A stretch of 64,000 nucleotides of DNA, taken from contig CM067298.1 in NCBI GenBank assembly GCA_034231615.1, forward strand, positions 67,103,591-67,167,590. Reading direction: 5' to 3'. Under the pieces are notes generated by a model. The model was not told the DNA's origin, searched no databases, and worked only from the letters and a program-made list of their open reading frames with translations. Both the position numbers and the translations under genes were made by a program. Below, in pieces: positions 44,613 through 55,867 of the stretch. This DNA comes from Meghimatium bilineatum. Its lineage: Eukaryota; Mollusca; Gastropoda; Stylommatophora; Philomycidae. Position 1 is the stretch's first letter. Every line of letters starts with the position of its first letter.

Positions 44613-45269
44613 GCACGAATTCTGAGACATCTGAATGCTTCTACAACTTGGGATTACTTGTGGCTGCAGATATGAGGATTCATTTAATACTACAGATAAA
44701 CAATTATTTCCAATGAAATTCCACAGGTGAGAAAAATGGCGACCACAATACAGCATATGCTCGATGTCATACAGCGATGAGGTATTCAGGAACCTGTACT
44801 GCTATTGAAATTTATTTCTCTTGATGTTACTCCTGTTCGAGAAATTTAATTAAGAACTTCGCAACTGAAATATCCCATCACATTGTCATATTCATTTAAT
44901 CTAGAACAATCTACAGACATATATATTTGTTTAACATAATATTAACAGCAACGAAGAGAAGTATCGGGTAGCAAAGCACCAAATTCGATATGATATCTGA
45001 TATGAGAACAAAACAAAGATACACAATTTTATGTACTGAAAATAGAGTAAATATATTGACATGTTCATCTGAAATAAACACTGTGCGTAGGAGATGATAC
45101 GCAAATGAGAAGGCAGATGTAACAAGAGGAAAAAGTACTAATAAAAATTATCATAAATGGCGACAGTAAGACATGTGGCATTATTGTCACGGATACATTG
45201 CACTGATACTATTCTATTAAGACAAATATTAATATATGGAGATGGAAACGGTTACTGTGGCCCTCATGT
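44613..45269. other. Unassigned stretch
   Basis: AT-rich; no coding pattern, RNA gene or repeat recognised. Confidence 0.4.
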
Positions 45270-45442
45270 GGCTATGTACTCTATGTAATATACTCTATGT
45301 ATATATGGTGCTTTATTTAATATACTATATGAATATCTGATACTCTATTTAATATACTATATGTTTATCTGGTACTCTATTTAATATACTATATGTTTAT
45401 CTGATACTCTATTTAATATACTATATGTATATTTGGTATACA
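45270..45442. repeat. About 31-bp tandem array, first part
   Basis: Core TACTCTATTTAATATACTAT then ATGTTTATCTGG. The array resumes at 46013-46075, on the other side of a LINE fragment. Confidence 0.9.
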
Positions 45443-45449
45443 TGAATCT

Positions 45450-46012
45450 GGAATCATGTCAACAGATATAACAACACAGCAACCAAAAATCAGAATAGAC
45501 AATAACGGGATAGAATGTGTAGATAAATTCGAATACTTAGGAGCAAACACCAGCGATGCAGGAGACTACATGGCAGAGATAAGGAATAGTTTGGCAATGG
45601 CATATTGTAAAATAACACGGTTGAAAAACATATGGATATAAAACAAATTATTAAATAAATTGCTAATGCTAAGAACCCTTTTTTTCGGTTGCAACATACG
45701 GCTGTGAACTATGGACCCTAAGTAAAACAGCGGCAAAGAAGATCAACGCCTGTGAGATGAAATGCTACATAATGATACTTAGAATATCACGGAAGGAAAG
45801 AGAAACTCAGATATTATAAACACAGAGAAAATGTCATAGTGTTGGTTATTAAAACAGAGGCAACAGAGACAAGAGGTAGACAACATGAGAACATATTACA
45901 GTTTAACAACCTGGCAGAGAAGGGAAACAACAGAGATCCTGATACATAATACTGGTGATAGAGAGCTGTGGAGAATCATGATCGCCTACGCCAGCCGGCA
46001 TGTCACCTGATG
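45450..46012 (+). mobile_element. RTE-like LINE (separate subtype) inside a tandem array
   Basis: Reads IRIDNNGIECVDKFEYLGAN, AEIRNSLAMAYCKITRLKNI, then in shifted frames a GCELWTLSKT block, KRQQRQEVD and a closing WRIMIAYASRH followed by GTCACCTGATGATG. The TGATGATG end fits an RTE-type tail, but the C-terminus differs from the RCGDGT type. Confidence 0.75.
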
Positions 46013-46075
46013 ATGTATATCTGGTACTCTATTTAATATACTCTATGTATATCTGGTATTCTATTTAAAGCGGAT
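46013..46075. repeat. About 31-bp tandem array, second part
   Basis: GTATATCTGGTACTCTATTT then AATATACTCT, the same unit as at 45270-45442. Confidence 0.85.
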
Positions 46076-46077
46076 AT

Positions 46078-46570
46078 CTTGTGAAACTCTCAGCCCATGA
46101 TACGAAAGATTCAAAATGGCATATAGAAGTGGATGACATCTATAGCTGCGTCCACGGTGTCACATGCATCTACTGTCCGGGACATGCTGGTGCTCGTGGC
46201 AATGTGGAAGAAGACTTATGCACGCTTAAAGCAACAAGAGACGGGGAGTTAATGGATAAGATCCACGCACTGAAGCTGCTTCATGAGCGCCTGCTTGATG
46301 TGGACATCTTCATCGATGACACATCTAGGTCCAGATTTTAAGAATTCAGTGTTTCTATGTATGGTAGCAGTAGAACTGAACGACTGCAGGGAGGAATGAG
46401 AAGAATATTTAACCAGCGGGCTACATGAATAATAAGCATGCACACCCATCGTCATATGCTGGAGGAGACTGAACACCTATGTTTTCCGGAGTGCAATGAT
46501 ATCGGCTTATCATAGCCATAACCATAAATTGGGGCTACGGGTGGGCACCTGAGCTGTGTTTTATGCCATG
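46078..46570 (+). mobile_element. LINE group B-like, RNase H end and C-terminus
   Basis: An 86-codon open stretch reads KWHIEVDDIYSCVHGVTCIY, CPGHAGARGNVEEDL (RNase H PxHxGxxGNExAD block; Ala-Asp is Asp-Leu) and LKLLHERLLDVDIF. A later frame gives ICWRRLNTYVFRSAMIS, the region after RNase H in these elements. Truncated at the 5' end against a tandem array. Confidence 0.75.
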
Positions 46571-47119
46571 AAGACTTAACATTTCAGAGATATACAAGCC
46601 CTTGATAAAAAATCCTCTTACTCAGATGAGTTCTACGTGTTACACGTAGAGCACACGATCCTTCGTTTTGTATACGGTCATCCAATGAAAGCCTGCAACA
46701 ATTTTATCATATAAATTTTTGCTACTTTTAACGACACAGTCCATACAGCTGGACCACCAGAATACGACCCTACCTGTACGTCCATTTACCTAAATCAGAG
46801 TACGTCAAATGAAACCTTTAAATGTGTAACAGAAATTAGCTTAACTATGACATTGTCTTGTAACATGTAAATATTTTAATTAAGGACATCAAGTGTCCTG
46901 CACTTGTCAACTTGCTGCAGACGAACAACGTACGTGAGGTCATGATGACAGTTTAAAGATGACCACTCCACTATCAAAATTCTTCATGTAGAATCAAAGT
47001 TTCATAATCCACTTTTTTCATTGAAGGGCTAACTCCTAAAGAGCTTCATCGGCAAATCAAAGTCCAGTATGGTGATACATGCCTATAAATCGAACATGTA
47101 TAAGTGACGTGATACTGAG
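46571..47119. other. Unassigned stretch
   Basis: No recognised coding, RNA or repeat content. Confidence 0.4.
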
Positions 47120-47215
47120 AGAATATAACTTCGACAGAAACATCATATAACTTCGACAGAAACATCATATAACTTCGACAGAAACATCATATAACTTCGA
47201 CAGAAACATCATATA
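47120..47215. repeat. 22-bp tandem repeat, about 4 units
   Basis: Core TATAACTTCGACAGAAACA, nearly identical units. Confidence 0.95.
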
Positions 47216-47244
47216 AGTCATTGAAGCGCTGTATAAAGATGCAA

Positions 47245-47550
47245 ATACAGTAAATCAAAGAAGTAAGCCAGAGGATAAATTAAAAATTCTTGAGTCTAAC
47301 AACAAACATATAACGTTGTTACTGAGGATACTTCAATACCTGTAAATATGTTCGTTGTTGTTGTGATAGTCCTTGTCTCGATTGGTCCGTTCTCAGTGGT
47401 TTGAGTGCACAATTTCAATGTCTTGACTTAATCGCATCCTTTTTTTGGAGATGCGGTTAGTCAAGTACGAAAGAACCCGTGTACGATAGTTTCTAGGCGA
47501 TTTGGTGCCGTTGAACGGACTGGTTCAATTCCCGTTAGACTCAAGATAAA
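47245..47550 (+). mobile_element. SINE group B copy with opposed ends
   Basis: GAGGATACTTCAATACCTGT, GTTCGTTGTTGTTGTGATAG, GTCTCGATTGGTCCGTTCTC, a GAGATGCGGTTAGTCAAGT segment, TAGGCGATTTGGTGCC and B box GGTTCAATTCC (47522-47532), then CGTTAGACTCAAG. The left edge carries the reverse complement of that end (CTTGAGTCTAAC, about 47283) plus tail sequence (AAGCCAGAGGATAAATTAAA) in opposite orientation. The copy is thus bounded by 12-bp inverted ends, either by recombination of two opposed copies or as true termini. Confidence 0.75.
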
Positions 47551-47594
47551 GATAAAGATGCAAGTAGTGTTGTTTCATAAATAATGACATTGGT

Positions 47595-48540
47595 GAATTC
47601 AAGTCGGATATAGATAGGAGTACGTCAAGGTTGCATACTCCCTCTAGTACTTTTAAATATTTATCTTGAATATATAATGCAGGAGGCATTGCAAAAACAC
47701 CAGAAATCAATAACTATTGGTGGTAGGCCACTTGTAACTTGAGTTACGCCGATGATATTGATCTCTTGGTTTGTTCCGAATCTAAACTCTAGGAACGCAC
47801 TTCAAAGTTAGATGTTAGTCGGAAATATGGCATGGAGATTATAATTGATGAAAGCAAGATATTGTTGACTAGTGAAATCAAGCAAGGTCCCACGAATATT
47901 CAGTTAAACAAACTTGAAGAAGTTAACACCTTCAAATATCTCGGGTTCAAAATATGTAATTATGACAACTCTGGAAATGAGATCACGCTAATATTGGAGA
48001 TGGAGATGGCTGCCACGGCAATGTTGAATATGATTTGGAGAAGTAAGATTAGTATTAGAATAAAGGTAAATCTATTCAGATCGTTAGTGCTAATTTTTGT
48101 ACGGGTGCGAAAGTTGGACACAGAAAGAAGGATTCAGGTTTTTGAAAACAAGTACTACAGACGTTTGTTAAGAGTTAGTTATATAGAACACAAAACACAT
48201 ACATTTGTCTAGTAGCAAATAAACAAATTTGCAGGTTATCAAGAACCACTTTTGGCAGTGGTGAAACGACGTAAACGTATTTGCTTTGGACATGTAACGA
48301 GACATAACTCTCTCTCTCTCTCTCAAATTATTTTGCAAGGAACAGTCAAGGGTGGAAGGAAGAGAGGAGTTCAGATAAAATCCTAGATTGATAACAGAAA
48401 GGAATGATATGGGTGTTATATTTTTACACTTCTCCGATTGGCTGCGGACAGAACTGTTTGGAGGGCATTTTGTTCCGATGTCTCCAGTGTGACACCCATG
48501 CGACCCTGACGGATTATGGGTCTTATAATTGTTCTAAGTA
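47595..48540 (+). mobile_element. LINE (endonuclease/RT type), RT palm to C-terminus
   Basis: Reads IGVRQGCILPLVLLNIYLE, SYADDIDLLV (YADD kept, about 47745-47756), then a 126-codon open stretch (47832-48212): IIDESKILLTSEIKQG, EEVNTFKYLGFKICNYDNS, RKLDTERRIQVFENKYYRRL. Later frames give KRRKRICFGHVTRHNSL and WLRTELFGGHF. The last block is echoed at 52.0-52.16 kb (RRALCVDVFTV), so a 3' family end is shared. Dead through several shifts. Confidence 0.8.
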
Positions 48541-50154
48541 AAGTAGGAAGTTTCAAACCGGCGGCAGGAACACTTGTCACGAATAGTCTGTTCCAGAACT
48601 GATGTTCGTATGAAACATCCTTCTCGATTTGCACACTTTTAGATTGACAGGCATGCAACACAATAACGAACCATCACTCGCTGATGCATTTTTATAAGTT
48701 CATCCCTTATAAAAAAACCGATAATTGAACACTGCGTCACTTTGATGCATGCACATAGTGAGGTCCCATCGTTTAAGCTATCACTATATTGTCACGTTTT
48801 TCTGCACAATGAAGAAGGCAGATTGTGAGAAGATTATTGACATCCATAACAGCAACAGTGACTGGTTACTGAGCGATATCATAGTTGTAATTTATATTCC
48901 ACTGTTAAGGTTTCCATTTGAAGCACTTTCATCGTCGCAATTTCAATTTCTTTTTTTAAGTTCTTATTTTCAAATAAAGTAGCAGTGGTTCTTTAAGACT
49001 ACTCAATGTGGAGCCTGATATTCATAAGAAGGTTTTAGTGAACAAACCACAACGATCGTTGAAATCAGGGCATTCCAAACACATTTCTTATAATAAATTC
49101 AGCACTCCTAAAATGTAATCTTTTGACAGCTAGGTCTCAGGATCAATGTAAAAACTTCAACGTATCAAAACAAAACAAAATTAGCATTCCACATTATTGC
49201 AGAATATGATGTTTCTTGATAAGGTTGGCACGATGCGCGCATATCTCAGACAAGAATTTAAGTAACTGTAAATGAAATCACGAAACAAGGAAAAGCCATA
49301 TAGAAAATAAAGCAGCTCCAATCTTGCAATAATTAAAAACATTTCCCTATTTTTCCAACACATCATATTTTAAATGGTCAGGTCCAACTGCTTCTTGATA
49401 TTTGTGGTCACAATTAGGATCGACATTTGGAAATTACGGCTTCATTAATGTAGATGGCTAAAAAATGTTACAAAAAGTGTGCAACAAGAACCCGACGCTA
49501 TTAACCCTGGAGATATCAACCAATAATTGGTGCAAAAGTGTTATTGGAAAATCTCACGCTTTTAGCCGAGGAGATGCCATTAATAATTGGTTAAAAATGA
49601 ATTTGATTTAAAATCCAAATGTAGTAGCAGTGGAACCAATAATAATTGGAAAAGAATTTTAATGTGATGTACAATAAAATAATACCGTTGGAAACAATAA
49701 TAATAATTTAGTACAAAATGAAATGCAGTTGGCGATAGGATGACAACATGTGAACTGTTAAAAATCTTGTGACAATTTCTTGCCTTTGACCTCTGTCAAA
49801 TTGATGACGGAGAGATACAGTCCAGTGAGCAGTGCATCTTTGTCATTTTGTAGCAGGTTCCTAGGTGGTGGGAAATGATATGTGTCACTGCAGATAGGTC
49901 AACATATCTGACGGTAAAATGATGATCTAGTTAATCCAGGTGTATATGATCCTGGGATACTGCTATCCTCGAATGCCTTCCCTCGGGGACTAAATATGCA
50001 TATACAATTTCCACTTCTTTACACAAAAATGCCTTTTTTAAGGCAGCAGACATTTTGCGTTTGAGTATCACATTGGTTACTCAACTGTGGGGACCTATAC
50101 TTTTGTCAGAAGGGATATGGTTTGTTACTATCTACCTGCTCAATGCTGAAGGGA
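48541..50154. other. Unassigned 1.6-kb stretch
   Basis: Mostly AT-rich. Around 49515-49700 the segment AATAATTGG recurs irregularly, a possible very old tandem array. No coding or RNA gene recognised. Confidence 0.45.
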
Positions 50155-50480
50155 TTATTTCATCATCATCATCATCAGCACCGCCACCACCACCTCCACC
50201 ACTTCTTCTTCTTGATTAGAAACTGGCATCACATCACGTGGGGCATTCCCATAAGTGCTCCGCCCTCTGTTCCAGCAGCCATTACTCGATGGTGTTTCGA
50301 GTCTAATGCCCCCTAAACAGACGTCGACATCAGGGCACAACTCTGGCCCTTGCAACATGTTTCTATGTTGTTCCGCCCACCCACGCCGTGTCCGTAACTA
50401 GTTCAAGCACAACATCGGCCTGCCGGAACAACATGGTAACTGTTATCGAAGGTTACGACTACCTCCACCACAACGATCAC
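50155..50480 (-). mobile_element. LINE group B, 3' terminal fragment
   Basis: Minus strand ends GGCATTCCCATAAGTGCTCC-complement then CCAGTTTCTAATCAAGAAG, the group B 3' end seen at 22.13-22.17 and 32.24 kb (here the plus strand shows it reversed). It runs into GAAGAAG, GGTGGTGG and (GAT)n trinucleotides at 50155-50205. Confidence 0.8.
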
Positions 50481-50884
50481 CATCATCATTATCATATAAA
50501 TACTTGAAACGAGAGTCGTCTGCTGTCGATGGGTGAAGTTATTAAAACAAAATATGAACAGAAAGATTACCTTTGTATTCGTGCCAGTACATGCTTGTAT
50601 TGAGAGTAATGAACGAACCGATACGATGCTTTGACAGTACGGCTACAATGTCAATACAGTTACAGTCAATATCAATATCGATACAGTTATTACGTTAATG
50701 GAACTCGTACACTCAGAACATTAAAAAAAATGAGTCATGTGGTTTCTCAAGATTTCCTTAGCTTGGTGTAAAGATGGAACAGTCATTAAAGAGAAGTACT
50801 ATAACTATCGAACTGAAACTGTCAGCCGCTACACTTTCTTGGACGTTTTGAGATGGGGAACGGAGCAAGTTTAAAGTGTCCGGT
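50481..50884. other. Unassigned stretch
   Basis: A short GTCAATA(C/T) repeat occurs near 50650-50690. Nothing else recognised. Confidence 0.4.
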
Positions 50885-50960
50885 GTGCACTGATGATAAT
50901 TTTTAAGTCATAACCCCTGACGCTGAAAGGCAACAAAGAGTTTAGCGAATAGATGGATAG
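50885..50960 (+). mobile_element. LINE group F 3' end only
   Basis: AACCCCTGACGCTGAAAGGC then AACAAAGAG is the same 3' terminus as the minus-strand copy near 41490-41515. Only the last few dozen bases are present. Confidence 0.55.
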
Positions 50961-51296
50961 AACTCATGACATCACCAGTATTAATCAAACAACGTAAATG
51001 TAATTTGAAAACTCAATGCAAATTCCTTTTGAGATATCATTAATTTGTGGTTACAAATGTGATGTGAATTCTTCACACTATCTCTTGAGATATATTTCAG
51101 ATATATTAATGATTTATGAAATATGATTTGAAACATATTCCGTATCAGATATGTAGACATCACTAAAACTGGTAATATAATTGATAGGATGCTATATATT
51201 TCGTAATCAATTTTTTTGGGGAGAAGAAATGATATTTTAATTACTCTAAACATGATTGGAATATGATCTGATACACACGAGGGAATATACTTTTTC
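50961..51296. other. Unassigned stretch
   Basis: AT-rich, no recognised content. Confidence 0.4.
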
Positions 51297-51460
51297 GTCT
51301 TCTTCTTCGTTCGTTCTAAAACACCAGCAGACTAGCAGGAGGTACTCAGGAGAACAGAATGCACAGTGTCATGTTTTTCATCTTTGCTGCGATATCTGTA
51401 CCTTCTGCCTGATACGCCCGACTTTAGTATGGCTTCTGGGTTACTTCGATGCTACATGTC
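51297..51460 (-). mobile_element. Repeat family E copy with LINE D-like tail
   Basis: Minus strand: AAAGTCGGGCGTATCAGGCA, GCATTCTGTTCTCCTGAGTA, CTGCTAGTCTGCTGG and then GAACGAACGAAGAAGAAGAC. The tail equals the LINE D tail (17.08, 60.48 kb). Confidence 0.65.
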
Positions 51461-51999
51461 ATGAGAAAACCAATTCCACCCCATAACCCCCTTAGTAACG
51501 TCATGCATGAAAAGTCAACAGTGTTATTACTATTTGCTCCTCTTTTGACCCCCGACAACACAAGGGGATAAAGAGTCGAGATAAAGGTATACGACTTCCA
51601 GTGAAGAATTAAATATAAGGAGGCCAGATTTTAAACTTTTGATTTGTAATTTGTTAAAGACGACGTCCTGTGCATGACCATCTACATATAAGACCATATG
51701 TCTAATAGGAAATCATGCATTGTTAATTTGATTACTCTTTGATTTTAATTTGTCACTGTATATTTTGTGTGACAGCTAATCAAAATCGAGGTTATAATGA
51801 TATTAATCACTATAGTAAGATTTTCATTGGCCAATAGTTCTTATATATCTGAGGACCAGGTTCTGTGATACTGAAAATTGCCACTTTCAATTTTTTTTAT
51901 TTTGAACAGTAATAAATGGTTATGCCGACATGATTTTTTTGCCAAAAAAAAAAAACCACTACTGCAGAGAACTGTTCAATGTGGAAAACCAGAGAAAGA
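51461..51999. other. Unassigned stretch
   Basis: AT-rich; an A run lies at 51943-51955. No recognised content. Confidence 0.4.
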
Positions 52000-52165
52000 C
52001 AAATAAAAGCATGCACAGAAAACATCAAGAATTTTTCTTCGCGCGTTCTCATCGTCAATGAAAGAAATCGTAGGAGGGCTCTGTGTTGATGTATTCACTG
52101 TGGTACCCACATACGACTATGGCGGGTTATGGATTTATAGATAGATTTCAATTCTGTATCTATCA
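52000..52165 (+). mobile_element. Possible LINE 3' end, related to the 47.6-48.5 kb element
   Basis: RRALCVDVFTVVPTYDYG with GGCGGGTTATGG resembles the end GILFRCLQCDTHA with GACGGATTATGG at 48.5 kb. Short, so tentative. Confidence 0.45.
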
Positions 52166-53099
52166 TTTGTATTTTTTAAAATTTTCTCTTGGAAAGAATT
52201 GACTCATTCAGCATATAGAATATAGAGAACGAGAAATCATATTTCATTTTTGACTAAACGTAAGGTTTCCATAACAGCAGGTTGCAGAAAGAAAGTAAAA
52301 ATACGAAAGTAAGGAATAACAACGATATACTATAATGGAACGGTGTTAAACAAGAACAAAGATCAAGAACAAGGGAGTTGAATTCATTTTTAATACAGAT
52401 CAAGTCTGTAGATAAAAGGTTTGTTTTGGAAATTCAAACCCATGACTTAGCAAGTCATAACAAAATATTTAGAACTAAAAATTCAGGTAAAACGCGGTAA
52501 AACACGCCCAAACAATTATTCATAAAAAGTTATCAAATTTCGTAGAAAAAAGAGGGAATTACACACGAAAACGAACAAATAACGTTTTTTTTGGGATAAA
52601 ACCCCCACCATAGTGAAAATGTATCTTCAGCCCTGCTCCAGATACCGCCAAGAACATACACAAAGTTTAATATGTATCAGGACGATAATCATGCAGTTTC
52701 TATGAGAAGCAAAAGGAATTGCTTTCAGACTTTCATTCAAACATTATCACCCACAAATGATGTATGCTCCGTAGACGACAAAAGACTACTACAAGGACAA
52801 GCTGTATCGAATAGGTTCGTAATCTTAACGATTCAATTCTATTGAGAGACCTCTAATGGACATGTAGGGCAGAGACGAACGTCGTGGGAAACCAGTTGGG
52901 TCCATTTACAGATAACAGCAGAGACTGGTACCACACTGAGCAACATATACAAAGAGTACGATTGCTGGAAACTTTATTATAATTTGTAAGATATGATAGA
53001 GAACACAAGACGAGAAATTCTCATCAGAGACTGTCCAATACTCTTCACCCAGTCAAGTGTTTTTGCCTCTACAGTCCAAGGGCAAAGTGGGTAATTGAT
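52166..53099. other. Unassigned stretch
   Basis: About 0.9 kb with no coding similarity, RNA gene or clear repeat. Confidence 0.4.
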
Positions 53100-53345
53100 T
53101 GATTGAGAACCCCAGGAATTGCGAGCGATTAGCTTTTACTTCCTATATGCAGTGGATAAAAAGTTATGGCGTAGAGTTGATAGACAATTCGTTGCCTTGG
53201 GACAGATAGGGTGGCTGTCACAGACTAGGAAAGCTATCACGAACTGAAAGCATGCCGAAAACGGATGTGCTTGATCGAAAACGAAAATAACGAAGCTCTA
53301 GAGAGCCAGAGATTTGAGGGCTTCGTAACCCATATGGAACTTTGA
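53100..53345. repeat. Diverged partial copy of the 38.7-39.9 kb GC-richer repeat
   Basis: GGTGGCTGTCACAGACTAGG, GCATGCCGAAAACGGATGTG and a following AAATAACG align in order with GAGGCTGTCACAGGCTAGG, GCTTGCCGAAATCGGATGTG and CATAACG at 39737-39832. This shows the sequence is a dispersed family. Confidence 0.6.
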
Positions 53346-53439
53346 CAGTGGCCTACTTGGAGACCATCTGTAAAAATGTACACAAACATCAAATGATTCT
53401 CATTTTTGACTTACTGTCGATTCTGTAATTTCATCTTCG

Positions 53440-53625
53440 TGGGTTTTGCTTGAATTGGCAATATACGGTTGTGAGGCATGCACATTAAATAAAATAGTAA
53501 CAAAGAGAATCACTGCTTTCGAAATGAGATGCTACAGAAGAATATTTTACGTATACCATGAACAGCTGAAAAGACAAATCAAGAAGTGTTAGGATCAATA
53601 AATATCGGAGAGGGCTGGCTCCTTA
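53440..53625 (+). mobile_element. RTE-type LINE fragment
   Basis: AIYGCEACTLNKIVTKRITA then FEMRCYRRIFYV corresponds to ILMYGSETWTLNKQLEDKI, DAFEMWVYRRIGR of the intact RTE frame. Only about 60 codons remain before a tandem array starts. Confidence 0.75.
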
Positions 53626-53639
53626 ATAACATCCTAACA

Positions 53640-54310
53640 CGAAAGCCATCTTACTGTTTAAATATGTCACAATGTATACTGCTTGAACATGTTCCCGGTC
53701 TTACTGTTTGAATATGTCCCCAGTCTTACTGTTTGAATATGTCCCCAGTCTTACTGTTTGAATATGTCCCCAGTCTTACTGTTTGAATATGTCCCCAGTC
53801 TTACTTTTGAATATGTCCCTAGTTTTACTGTTTGAATATGTCCCCAGTCTTACTGTTTGATATGTCACTAGTTTTACTGCCTGATATGTCCCCAATATTA
53901 CTGTTTGATATGTAACTAGTTTTACTGCCTGATATGTCCTCAGTCTTACTGTTTGATGTGTCACTAGTTTTACTGCCTGATATGTCCCCAGTTTTACTGT
54001 TTGATATGTCACTAGTTTTACTGCCTAATATGTCCGCAATCTTACTGTTTGATTGTCACTAGTCTTACTGCCTGATATGTCCCTATTCTTACTGTTTGAA
54101 TATCCCCCCAGTCTTACTGTTTCAATATGTCCCCAGTCTGACTGTTTGAATATGTCCCCAGTCTTACTTTTTGAATATGTCCCCAGTCTTACTGTTTGAA
54201 TATGTCCCAAAACTTACCGTTTGAATATGTCCCCAGCCTTACTGTTCGATATGTAACCAGTCTTACTGTTTTAATATGTCCCCAGTCTTACTGTTTGAAT
54301 ATGTTTGTGT
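53640..54310. repeat. About 25-bp tandem array, about 26 units
   Basis: Core TCTTACTGTTTGAATATG with GTCCCCAG. A middle block (about 53855-54070) has a two-unit pattern alternating TCACTAGTTTTACTGCC and TCCCCAGTCTTACTGTT, i.e. a higher-order repeat inside a simpler array. Confidence 0.95.
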
Positions 54311-54559
54311 TTTCAACAACAGTCGTTCCCAATCTATTTATGAACGAGGCTTCCATTATGAACAATTCCCCCCATGACTACCCAATTTAAAAACAATGCT
54401 ATTGTTTTCTTTTGTGATCCAGCAATCCCTTTTGAAAGTTAACTGTCTTATATAACACTAACTGCTATCAATAAATCAATAAGTGGAGTCTGGTCAGTAG
54501 GTCTGGTCAGTAGGTTGGGTCCTGTCCTGTCTGTCTGTCTATCTATCCTTAGATAGTTG

Positions 54560-55000
54560 CCTTAGATAGTTGCCGGAAGTTGCCTTTACAGAACGTTGTC
54601 CTTACTGCAAGTCTGCGTTCTGTGAAAGCTGCCGAGCCTCTTCCAGTGTCATGTTCGGAACATCTTCGATATCCGAACACCATCGTAGTATTGGTCTACC
54701 TCTTACTCTCTTACCCGGAACTCTGTTCATGATTACTCTTTCTTAACCATTGTGTCTCTTCATATGACCCAAAATATGTTAGCTTGCGTGTATTTTATAG
54801 TTGTGAGTAGACAGTATTCATCTATGTTCGTATCTTTACGGTCGTATGGGTTGGATCGTCGTTCTGTTCATGATATTCTTAAGACCTGTCTATAACATTT
54901 CATTTCGAATGTCGATATTTTCATTTCCATTGCGGATGCACAATACGTCTCCCAATCATGTACTGCAACTGGAAAAATGTAGCTTCTAAATAGTTGCAAT
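54560..55000 (-). mobile_element. RTE-like LINE, C-terminal fragment
   Basis: Minus strand: DWETYCAS, MEMKISTFEMKCYRQVLRI, a WTERRS block, IFWVI-RD (GHVKRH-type), VRE-EVDQYYDGVRI (GRPxxRWxxDI-type) and finally KDNVL. The 3' end (AAGGACAACGTTCTGTAAAG on minus) is related to the ends at 12.8 and 25.0 kb. Frameshifted. Confidence 0.7.
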
Positions 55001-55059
55001 TTTTTTTCTGTTTGCTCCTTGTCGTAGATTTTTCATCTGATTTTGTTTTGTATAACCAA

Positions 55060-55245
55060 ATAAGATCAGGATACACAGCCAGAGGAAAACCATGAAAAAG
55101 ATGGATAGAAAACGCCAGGGACATCTCGAACAAACACGGTCATAGCACAGCCGAGGCCACATATCTGGCCTTGGAACACAAGCTCGAGCTTTAATCACCC
55201 CTACGCTTAACGGCAAAATGGATAACTAACCACCTGGGGAAAGAC
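55060..55245 (+). mobile_element. LINE C-terminal fragment
   Basis: GYTARGKPWKRWIENARDIS, NKHGHSTAEATYLALEHKLE, then SPLRLTAKW: the GRPxxRWxxDI type C-terminus found at the ends of endonuclease/RT LINEs. Its group is unclear. It abuts the minus-strand fragment to the left. Confidence 0.55.
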
Positions 55246-55424
55246 AATAGACAATAGATGTTTTTTGTAAGGTTAATATCTTTCTGATCTCTGCTGAGAA
55301 ATCTCCTGTGGTGATGATGGTTGCCTAGAGATATTGAAAGTTTTCGAACACCGTTATTGAATATAATTGAAATGCTGCGGTTTCGCTAGACAGATCTGTA
55401 GGCACCCCAATTTTATATTTCCTA

Positions 55425-55580
55425 TATGTGTCACACCGTTTTACATTTCTTATCTGTGACACCCCAGCTTTATATTTCTTATCTGTGCCACCTCAGTTTT
55501 TACATTTCTTATCTGTGGCACCTCAGTTTTACCTTTATTATCTGCGACACCTCAATTTTACATTCTTATCTGTGGCATAT
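55425..55580. repeat. About 29-bp tandem array, 5 units
   Basis: Core TTTTACATTTCTTATCTGTG with ACACC(C/T)CAG. Units 28-30 bp. Confidence 0.9.
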
Positions 55581-55689
55581 TTTTTCCGAGGCTACCTTTG
55601 AGTTACACTGTTCTAAACAAATACTATTGCTCTCAATGAACATCATACGATAACAGTAAGTCTCCAGCAATAGTAATTTGCGATTTATT

Positions 55690-55697
55690 GCTACATA
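55690..55697. repeat. MITE target-site duplication, left copy
   Basis: GCTACATA, an 8-bp duplication whose intact partner is at 56203-56210, beyond a LINE inserted at the MITE's right edge. Confidence 0.75.
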
Positions 55698-55860
55698 CAG
55701 GGCCGAACTTAGACTTGATAGGGCACTAAGATACTTGAGATGTGGGGCTCTTTAACGATTAAGAATATATGCATAGTGAAATCAAAAAAAATTTGGAGGC
55801 CCCACAAAAACTGGGGTACTAAGCTATAGCTTGTTTAGCTTATAGGTAAATCCGGCACTG
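55698..55860. mobile_element. hAT-type MITE, 163 bp
   Basis: The ends are imperfect inverted repeats: CAGGGCCGAACTTAGAC on the left, and CAGTGCCGGATTTACCT read inward from the right. CAG(G/T)GCCGGA-type termini plus an 8-bp target-site duplication are characteristic of the hAT superfamily. The internal sequence (TTGGAGGCCCCACAAAAACT) has no coding capacity, so it is a non-autonomous element that needed a transposase from elsewhere. No hAT transposase is visible in the window. Confidence 0.8.
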
Positions 55861-55867
55861 GCTACAT

